A stretch of DNA of 11,644 nucleotides from Sphingobacterium sp. UBA6711 (GTDB taxonomy: Bacteria; Bacteroidota; Bacteroidia; Sphingobacteriales; Sphingobacteriaceae). Under the pieces are notes generated by a model that saw only the letters and a list, made by a program, of their open reading frames with translations, had not been told where the DNA came from and did not search any database. The stretch covers positions 44,915 to 56,558 of the forward strand of contig DKIT01000140.1 in the NCBI GenBank assembly GCA_002454415.1. Reading direction: 5' to 3'. The position numbers and the translations under genes were made by a program. This document shows, piece after piece, positions 6,090 through 11,644 of the stretch (the first letter of the stretch is position 1; every line of letters begins with the position of its first letter).

Positions 6090-6614
6090 ATGAATTTAAA
6101 ACAATTAAAGAGCTTTGTACTGGTACTAGCTTTGGGAACTTTTGGATTAACGAAAGTTTCAGCTCAAAGTAATGCGGCATATGTCGATAAGTACAGTCCA
6201 ATAGCAAAAGAAATGATGGAGGAACACGGTGTTCCAGCATCGGTTATCTTGGCCATCGCCATGCATGAAAGCGGAAATGGTGGTAGTAGGGTAGCAAAGA
6301 ATTTGAATAACCATTTTGGTGTCAAAGGAAAGAACAATAGTACCGTTATTCGGTCAGCTTACAAAGGTTATCGGTCTGTATTGGACTCGTATGATGATTT
6401 TGTAGGAATAGTAAAAAGAAAAAAGACTACCCAAAGCCTTTTTGAAAAACATCCTGGTGAAAAATACGAAGCTTGGGTAAAAGCGATTGCTCGTTCGGGT
6501 TACTCCACGAGTAAAGGTTGGACAGCAAAAGTACTCGCTACAATTAAGCAATATCATTTGGATATGTTTGATAACGATGCTAAGCAAAATAGATTCTCAT
6601 CAACAAAAAAATAA
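6090..6614 (+). CDS. Secreted GH73-type glucosaminidase
   Basis: The 174-residue protein has a signal peptide (K4, K7, hydrophobic 9-20, likely cleavage SAQ near 24-26) and a single glucosaminidase domain (FlgJ/GH73 family, about 35-160). It should hydrolyse the GlcNAc-MurNAc glycan of peptidoglycan in the periplasm. The catalytic glutamate is expected at E60 in AMHESGNGGS, followed by the conserved NNHFGVKGK (73-81), FVGIVKRK and the C-terminal repeat-like ARSGYSTSKGWTAKVLATI. There is no LysM or other anchor, unlike the neighbour. It is similar throughout to the catalytic domain of the next gene, 15 bp downstream, so the two are probably tandem paralogues. Confidence 0.9.
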   Translation: MNLKQLKSFVLVLALGTFGLTKVSAQSNAAYVDKYSPIAKEMMEEHGVPASVILAIAMHESGNGGSRVAKNLNNHFGVKGKNNSTVIRSAYKGYRSVLDSYDDFVGIVKRKKTTQSLFEKHPGEKYEAWVKAIARSGYSTSKGWTAKVLATIKQYHLDMFDNDAKQNRFSSTKK

Positions 6615-6629
6615 GCGCGACATTATTGC

Positions 6630-7463
6630 ATGAAGAAGTTTTTTTATGGCATGTTTGTATTCATGATGTTGATTACATCATGTTCAAGCCGAAGAGGTAC
6701 GTTAACGTCCTCTAAATCCGGTCCCAATTCAAAAACTTCTTCATCTTCTTCTGTAGGACGAACGACCATGGCGGGTAATGATTACATTGCTCATTATAAA
6801 GACGTCGCTGTGGCGGAAATGAATAGATATGGTATCCCAGCGAGTATTAAGCTCGCTCAGGCCCTACTGGAGTCAGGAAATGGCAATAGTTATCTTGCAC
6901 GTGAAGCCAATAACCATTTCGGTATCAAATGCGGTGGTGTTTGGAAAGGTAAGTCCGTCACACGTCCTGATGATCATATCAATGACTGTTTTCGTGTCTA
7001 TGAAAGTCCCGAGCAATCTTTTCGAGATCACTCAGAGTTTCTGCTACGACCGCGATATGCTGCGCTATTTAAGTTGGATAAAAACGATTATAAAGGTTGG
7101 GCAAAAGGTCTGAAAGCAGCCGGATATGCTACAAATCCCCGTTATCCAGAATTATTGATCGAAATGATTGAGAGGTACCATCTTGATCAATATGACCGTG
7201 TCGAATCGCGACGAGAGAAAGTTGTACGGGAAGAAGTTGTTAAAGAAGAGATCGTCCAAAATGTTCAAGAAACACCGCCTACCATCGTAAAAACAGATGA
7301 GATCAAAAGCCCTGTAGCTATGCGTATCCACGAGGTTAAAGCACAGGAAACATTATACTCTCTTAGCAAGTTATATAATGTAACCGTTGATCAGCTAAAA
7401 TCCTTAAATGGGCTTACTGATGATGCTCTGTCTGTGGGCCAGCTGCTGGTTATATCTAAATAG
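6630..7463 (+). CDS. GH73 glucosaminidase lipoprotein with C-terminal LysM domain
   Basis: The product has 277 residues. A lipoprotein signal ends in LITSC (C18, lipidation site), followed by a Ser/Thr-rich linker (about 19-50). The glucosaminidase domain spans about 52-187, with the catalytic E81 in ALLESGNGNS, NNHFGIKC (94-101) and LKAAGYATNPRYPELLIEMIERYHL (161-185). A charged linker rich in Val, Glu and Lys (192-215) leads to one LysM domain (232-277: VKAQETLYSLSKLYNV...LSVGQLLVI), which binds peptidoglycan. It therefore sits in a membrane facing the periplasm, bound to wall material, and cleaves glycan chains. Compared with the upstream paralogue it has a Trp/Cys-containing insertion after NNHFGIK. 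The start is the first ATG, 15 bp after the previous stop. Confidence 0.93.
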   Translation: MKKFFYGMFVFMMLITSCSSRRGTLTSSKSGPNSKTSSSSSVGRTTMAGNDYIAHYKDVAVAEMNRYGIPASIKLAQALLESGNGNSYLAREANNHFGIKCGGVWKGKSVTRPDDHINDCFRVYESPEQSFRDHSEFLLRPRYAALFKLDKNDYKGWAKGLKAAGYATNPRYPELLIEMIERYHLDQYDRVESRREKVVREEVVKEEIVQNVQETPPTIVKTDEIKSPVAMRIHEVKAQETLYSLSKLYNVTVDQLKSLNGLTDDALSVGQLLVISK

Positions 7464-7524
7464 TTACGACTTAAAAGATGTTAAATATTTCTCTTTTGTA
7501 AAGCGATATAGTAGTTTTACGAAA

Positions 7525-8286
7525 GTGAAACAATTGCGATATATTTTTCTACTCATTGCCCTATTGGGCATTAGCACCGAACTTTTTTGTCAAGAGAAGA
7601 AAGTCGAAGGTATTATTTTCGATAAACATACCAAACAACGTATTGGAAATGTAAAACTGGCAAATTTACGGACTGGTGAAGTATATTATAACACGATTAA
7701 AGGTGAGTTTGACTTTAATGCACGTTTGGGAGATCAAATTGTTGCGATAAGTAAAGGATATTTTTCAGATACACTGGCGGTTGATACGCGTGGATTATTG
7801 CTTTTTCATTTGCGTCGCGAGTCTTTTTATATTGATGAAGTTCAGGTTTTTGCACGGAAAAGTCCCGAAGAGATTCTTAAAAAGGCAAAAGAAGACTATG
7901 AAAAGGCTTATCGTCTCGCAGATTACGGAGATGTATTTTCTGTGGGACAAAACGGGGCCGGCCTGAGTATTAATTCGATCTATAGCTTATTTAGTAAAGA
8001 AGCTAAGCGTGCACGCCGATTGACAAAGACTATTGAAAACGATTATAAGGAAAATGTGATTGATTATAAATTTACGAAGGAGCTCATCAGTAAAGTTACC
8101 GGACTAAATAGCGAAGAAGCAGAACGATTTAGAAGGATATTCAGACCCTCCTATTTTTTTATTCTTGCGGCAAGTGATTATGAATTGACGAATTACATCA
8201 AGGATTGTTATTCGCGCTATCAATTGAACCCTTCTCAATATTTTATTGAGCCTTTTCCAACAATTAATTATAAATTAGTACCGTAA
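7525..8286 (+). CDS. Exported protein with carboxypeptidase-regulatory-like domain, function unknown
   Basis: No in-frame ATG lies near the signal peptide. The best start is GTG 7525 (VKQLRYIFLL...), giving 253 residues; TTG 7534 is an alternative. The only in-frame ATGs upstream lie inside the LysM gene and would add about 39 residues of implausible sequence. The signal peptide (hydrophobic about 6-20, cleavage near C22|Q23) is followed by a beta-sandwich segment KVEGIIFDKHTKQRIGNVKL...GDQIVAISKGYFSDTL (about 26-84) like the CarboxypepD_reg-like domains of this phylum. A basic, mostly helical region of unknown type follows (about 112-253). The -3 position of C22 is Glu, so a lipoprotein is unlikely. 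It lies within the wall-hydrolase operon. Confidence 0.78.
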   Translation: MKQLRYIFLLIALLGISTELFCQEKKVEGIIFDKHTKQRIGNVKLANLRTGEVYYNTIKGEFDFNARLGDQIVAISKGYFSDTLAVDTRGLLLFHLRRESFYIDEVQVFARKSPEEILKKAKEDYEKAYRLADYGDVFSVGQNGAGLSINSIYSLFSKEAKRARRLTKTIENDYKENVIDYKFTKELISKVTGLNSEEAERFRRIFRPSYFFILAASDYELTNYIKDCYSRYQLNPSQYFIEPFPTINYKLVP

Positions 8287-8308
8287 ACAAAAAATAGACG
8301 TTTTCAGA

Positions 8309-9370
8309 ATGAAGTTATTCAATTTTGTCGGCATAGCTATGCTTTGCCTTTCTATTACCAGTATAAAGGCACAGGATCTAAAAGATCTTAGAGCAAAACC
8401 AGATACCGTAATTTCTGTACAGAAAGAACAGCCTTTAAATATTAAAACTATTCGTCCAATAGTCCCTAAATTGGACCTAGAAGTCGATTATTGGAAGCAT
8501 TGGACTAAATTTGGAATTAATTTAAACCAGGCTTCTTTCAATGATAATTGGAAAGGTGGCGGTGTTGGGTCTGTCGCTGTCGGATTGAATGCAAACCATA
8601 AATCGGATTATACCAGAGACAATTTTAATTTTGTGACGGAGGTTGATTTGCGGTATGGGAAGATAAGAAATAAAGGTAATATTGCAAAAAAGAACAATGA
8701 CCGCATCTTTTGGGATAATAAGCTTTCCTATAAATTGTCTGCTAATTGGGCCTTGTTTACATCGGTGACATTCGAGTCACAATTTGATGCGGGCTACAAG
8801 TATAAGCCCGTTAACGGAAAAGATACAATTGATTATATTGAAAATGCTTTTATGGCGCCAGCCTATTTGACGGAATCATTCGGTCTTGAATATAAACCAA
8901 GCAACGAGTTTTCATTACGTTTTGGTACGGGTACGGCGCGTCAGACTTTTATTTTGGACGAGCGTGTGAAGCCTCGCTCAATAGATGGATATTATCAGAG
9001 ATATGGCTATTACCTGTTGCCCGATATGAGCAAACCCGAAGCCGATAATAATAAGCGTAAAGGTACTGGAGATCGATTCGGTGTAAAAGAGGATAAGTCT
9101 TTTGCCAATGCTCTTGCATTCCAGATTACAGGAAATTTGGACAAGAACTTTACCGACAAACTTAATGTAAAGGCACGTTATAACCTTTTTGCGGATTACG
9201 AAAAGCTTTCCGACCCAACGCACCGTTTGGATGTGACTATCACGGCTAAAGTTACTCGGGTGATTAATGTGAACCTGAATGGTATTATGATCTATGATCC
9301 AGACGTTATTTCAAGGGTACAATTGAGCCAGTCTTTGGCAATGGGTATCGTTTTTAATATGCCAAAATAA
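8309..9370 (+). CDS. DUF3078 protein, probable outer-membrane beta-barrel
   Basis: The 353-residue protein has a signal peptide (hydrophobic about 5-19, cleavage near KAQ|D). After a linker of about 40 residues comes the DUF3078 hallmark region YWKHWTKFGINLNQASFNDNWKGGG (61-85). Alternating aromatic/polar beta strands continue to the C-terminus (LAMGIVFNMPK), consistent with a transmembrane barrel ending in a beta-signal-like strand. The molecular function of the family is not known to me. The stop codon shares its last base with the ATG of the amidase gene (TAATG), so the two are translationally coupled, which suggests a shared task at the envelope. Confidence 0.88.
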   Translation: MKLFNFVGIAMLCLSITSIKAQDLKDLRAKPDTVISVQKEQPLNIKTIRPIVPKLDLEVDYWKHWTKFGINLNQASFNDNWKGGGVGSVAVGLNANHKSDYTRDNFNFVTEVDLRYGKIRNKGNIAKKNNDRIFWDNKLSYKLSANWALFTSVTFESQFDAGYKYKPVNGKDTIDYIENAFMAPAYLTESFGLEYKPSNEFSLRFGTGTARQTFILDERVKPRSIDGYYQRYGYYLLPDMSKPEADNNKRKGTGDRFGVKEDKSFANALAFQITGNLDKNFTDKLNVKARYNLFADYEKLSDPTHRLDVTITAKVTRVINVNLNGIMIYDPDVISRVQLSQSLAMGIVFNMPK

Positions 9371-10236
9371 TGTTTAAACCTGTGTCAGTAGGGATTTTGC
9401 TTTGTTCGTTGTTGTCTTTGGCAAGTTGTAAGTCCAAAGTTCCATCTTCGTTGCCGAAACCGTTCGTGGCATCTTTTGCCCCAGCAGCAGTTTTGGTGGA
9501 AAAAGTCGAAGCCAAGCCGGATACCAATTTGTTGACACCTGAAGAAAGAAAGATTATCTTTTTGCAGAAGTCAGGAAGTCATCCTTATTGGCGTCAGGAA
9601 GAGGCTATCCATTATGATGTTCGTAAACCTAACTTTGTGATCATCCACCACACAGCACAAGACAGCATAGGCCAAACGATAAAAACATTTCAGATTCCAC
9701 GGACCAAGGTAAGTTCTCATTATGTGATTGGTCGCAACGGGGAAATTATCCAGATGTTAAATGATTATGTTCGCTCATGGCATGCTGGTGTGGCGAAATG
9801 GGGATCTATAGTCGATATGAATTCCTGCTCTATAGGTATAGAGTTGGATAACAACGGTCGTGAACCTTTCTCTGACGCGCAGATTAATTCGTTGATTACG
9901 GTATTGGATACACTTAAATCTCGTTATTTGATACCTACCAATAACTTCATTGGCCATGCAGATATTGCGCCAGCAAGGAAGAATGACCCAAGTGTATTTT
10001 TTCCATGGCGGAAATTGGCTGAAAGCGGTTTCGGCATTTGGTATGATGAAGGACAACTTGTGGCCCCTCCGGATAATTTTAATGCCGTGGATGCCCTTAA
10101 AATTATTGGTTACGACACATCCAACTTGAAGGCTGCAATTGTTGCCTTCAAACGAAAGTTCGTCGTACGGGATACCACCCCTGAATTGACGATATATGAT
10201 AAGAGCGTATTGTATAATATCTATAAGAAATACTAA
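9370..10236 (+). CDS. N-acetylmuramoyl-L-alanine amidase lipoprotein (Amidase_2)
   Basis: The product has 288 residues. The lipobox LASC gives lipidation at C20, with a linker to about 85. The Amidase_2/PGRP-type zinc domain (about 87-215) cuts the bond between MurNAc and the peptide stem. Expected zinc ligands are H93 (FVIIHHTA), H196 (GHADIAPARKNDP) and D206, with E158 (SIGIEL) and K204 at positions matching catalytic residues of AmiD/AmpD enzymes. VSSHYVIGRNGEIIQML (114-130) and SWHAG (136-140) are also conserved. The C-terminal 70 residues (about 220-288) resemble the small helical extension of AmiD-type amidases. It overlaps the DUF3078 stop by one base and ends inside the terminator hairpin. 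Confidence 0.94.
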   Translation: MFKPVSVGILLCSLLSLASCKSKVPSSLPKPFVASFAPAAVLVEKVEAKPDTNLLTPEERKIIFLQKSGSHPYWRQEEAIHYDVRKPNFVIIHHTAQDSIGQTIKTFQIPRTKVSSHYVIGRNGEIIQMLNDYVRSWHAGVAKWGSIVDMNSCSIGIELDNNGREPFSDAQINSLITVLDTLKSRYLIPTNNFIGHADIAPARKNDPSVFFPWRKLAESGFGIWYDEGQLVAPPDNFNAVDALKIIGYDTSNLKAAIVAFKRKFVVRDTTPELTIYDKSVLYNIYKKY

Positions 10237-10259
10237 GCCTGAACCATTCAGGCTTTTTT
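10235..10259 (+). terminator. Terminator of the envelope operon
   Basis: The perfect 9-bp stem AAGCCTGAA (10235-10243) with TTCAGGCTT (10247-10255), a 3-base loop and a six-T run at 10254-10259 overlaps the amidase stop codon. It also lies 6 bp from the end of the convergent symporter gene; the opposite strand has a poorer T tract. Confidence 0.88.
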
Positions 10260-10264
10260 CCATT

Positions 10265-11644
10265 TTACGTAAGGTGATGTATATCTTTTTTCGGCTTTAT
10301 TCCCAGTTGTAAGAAATAAGCAATCAGCATAACAGCGAGACAGCCAATGAGATTTAACCAAAGAAAAGGAATCTTATCCAGCAACCATATACCAACGACT
10401 ATAATTTCGGAAAGTATAGCCGCGACAAAAACTGCTTTTCCCTGAATTGCTTTCATATAGAATGCAACGATAAAGATCCCGAGGATTGTTCCGTAGAATA
10501 AAGACCCCAAGATATTAACAGCTTCAAGCAGATTGCCTAGCCTATTGGCATATAAAGCTACCAGCACCGTAAATGTTCCCCAAATTAGCGTAAATAGGCG
10601 GGACCATAATAAGTCTTGTTTTTCCGAAGATTTACGATTAATGAATCTTTTGTAGATATCAATGGTCGTTGTTGATGCTAGCGAATTAATAGCGCTTGCT
10701 GTGGAACCCATAGATGCAAGAAAAATGACCGCAATTAGCAATCCGATTAACCCCTTTGGAAAAACACTTGTTACGAAGGAAAGAAAGACATAATTATTAT
10801 CATTCGTTTCAGCTGTAGGGTTATTTTTTTTGATCAGATTTAATGTTCGCGTTTTCACATCCTGCATTTGCGTATTTAAATCACTTAAAGCGGAGCGGTA
10901 ATCTACAATACTTTTTTTATCGTCCTGATCCAAAGCGGTATTGAGCTGCTGTACAACAGATTCACGTACTTTAAATAATTCGCTATGTTTTTGTTCGAGG
11001 ACCTGGTAATCAGGCGCATATTTACTCTCTTGAAGCTTCTTGATTTCAACCTGATTAAAGAATATCGGTGGTTGATGAAACTGATAATAAGCAAAGACGA
11101 GGATACCTATCAGCAAGATGGCAAATTGCATGGGGATTTTCAATAGACCGTTCATGATTAAACCCATACGGCTTTCTTTGATCGATGCTCCAGTTAAATA
11201 GCGGCCTACTTGGCTTTGGTCTGTCCCGAAATAGGAAAGCTGTAAGAAAAAGCCACCAATCAGCCCTGTCCAAAGCGTATAGTTATTGTTCAGATCGAAG
11301 GTAAAATCCAGCGCATTGGCCTTCCCTGATTTACCAGCTATATGCAAAGCCTTGGATAATCCAATGTTTTCCGGAAGTAAATAAATAACCAGTATGCCTG
11401 CTGTAAGTAGTGAACCAAATATAATGCTCATCTGCAGCAATTGTGTATGCGATACGGCCTTTGTTCCACCATATGTTGTATAGAGGACAACAAAACTTCC
11501 TATTCCCAATGTTGTCCATGTGAGATCGATATGAAGGATGGTCGATATAATCAGTGCTGGAGCGAAGATGGTAATACCAGTAGAAATACCACGTTGAACA
11601 AGGAAAAGAATGGCGGTAAGCCCTCTTGTCTTCACATCAAAACG
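10265..11644 (-). CDS. Sodium:solute symporter (SSS family), N-terminus beyond the window
   Basis: The minus-strand frame is open to the window edge (first visible residues RFDVKTRG), so the codon GTG at 11635 is internal rather than a start. About 459 residues are visible, and the family's first two or three membrane helices are missing. It is an inner-membrane Na+-coupled importer. Visible marks are QRGISTGITIFAPALI, TTYGGTKAVSHTQLLQ, the SYFGTDQSQVGRYLTG block, and GSTASAINSLASTTTIDIYKRF, which corresponds to the sodium-site helix of LeuT-fold SSS proteins. Further hydrophobic helices extend to the C-terminus. Between the GLLKIPMQF helix and the next one there is an insertion of about 90 charged residues. 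The substrate cannot be read from the sequence. Confidence 0.92.
   Translation of the reverse strand, partial: RFDVKTRGLTAILFLVQRGISTGITIFAPALIISTILHIDLTWTTLGIGSFVVLYTTYGGTKAVSHTQLLQMSIIFGSLLTAGILVIYLLPENIGLSKALHIAGKSGKANALDFTFDLNNNYTLWTGLIGGFFLQLSYFGTDQSQVGRYLTGASIKESRMGLIMNGLLKIPMQFAILLIGILVFAYYQFHQPPIFFNQVEIKKLQESKYAPDYQVLEQKHSELFKVRESVVQQLNTALDQDDKKSIVDYRSALSDLNTQMQDVKTRTLNLIKKNNPTAETNDNNYVFLSFVTSVFPKGLIGLLIAVIFLASMGSTASAINSLASTTTIDIYKRFINRKSSEKQDLLWSRLFTLIWGTFTVLVALYANRLGNLLEAVNILGSLFYGTILGIFIVAFYMKAIQGKAVFVAAILSEIIVVGIWLLDKIPFLWLNLIGCLAVMLIAYFLQLGIKPKKDIHHLT

Noticed and set aside
9775..10263. Minus-strand 162-codon frame
   Set aside because: It is the antisense of the amidase gene, whose zinc ligands and domain are complete.

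Overview
The window looks like chromosomal DNA of a Bacteroidota member, most likely a Sphingobacterium/Pedobacter-type Sphingobacteriaceae. The evidence is AT-rich intergenic DNA, almost no Shine-Dalgarno sequences, several TAnnTTTG '-7' promoter elements, and families typical of that phylum (DUF3078, a DUF6263-like protein, futalosine hydrolase, a stand-alone pdhB, GH73 glucosaminidase lipoproteins). Species assignment is inference. No rRNA, tRNA, CRISPR, prophage or insertion sequence was seen.

Left part (1-3537), mostly central metabolism. The 5' part of anmK (anhydro-MurNAc kinase, minus strand) leaves the window on the left and is divergent from gcvH (glycine cleavage H protein). A bidirectional terminator separates gcvH from a convergent exported DUF6263-like protein. 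Upstream of that on the minus strand lie pdhB (pyruvate dehydrogenase E1 beta, with its own terminator and -7 element) and mqnB (futalosine hydrolase of the alternative menaquinone pathway).

Middle (3538-4119). A 582-bp gap without genes separates the divergent mqnB and the pterin operon. At its centre is the oddest structure of the window: an array of 11-bp AACCCTAACTA-like units in exact 11-bp register. They are inverted about a dyad at base 3816, with five registers on each side of which eight are clear. I do not recognise it.

Pterin operon (4120-5258): a 6-pyruvoyl-tetrahydropterin synthase/QueD-family gene followed by folE (GTP cyclohydrolase I) and a strong terminator. The enzymes act consecutively on GTP and dihydroneopterin triphosphate.

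Envelope operon (5432-10259): six closely spaced plus-strand genes ending at one terminator. They are a catechol-type O-methyltransferase, a secreted GH73 glucosaminidase, a GH73-LysM lipoprotein, an exported protein with a carboxypeptidase-regulatory-like domain, a DUF3078 outer-membrane barrel protein and an Amidase_2 lipoprotein. Three of the six are peptidoglycan hydrolases, so cell-wall turnover is the likely theme.

Right edge (10265-11644): a minus-strand sodium:solute symporter (SSS family) lacking its N-terminus because of the window edge, with a long charged coiled-coil-like insertion between membrane segments.
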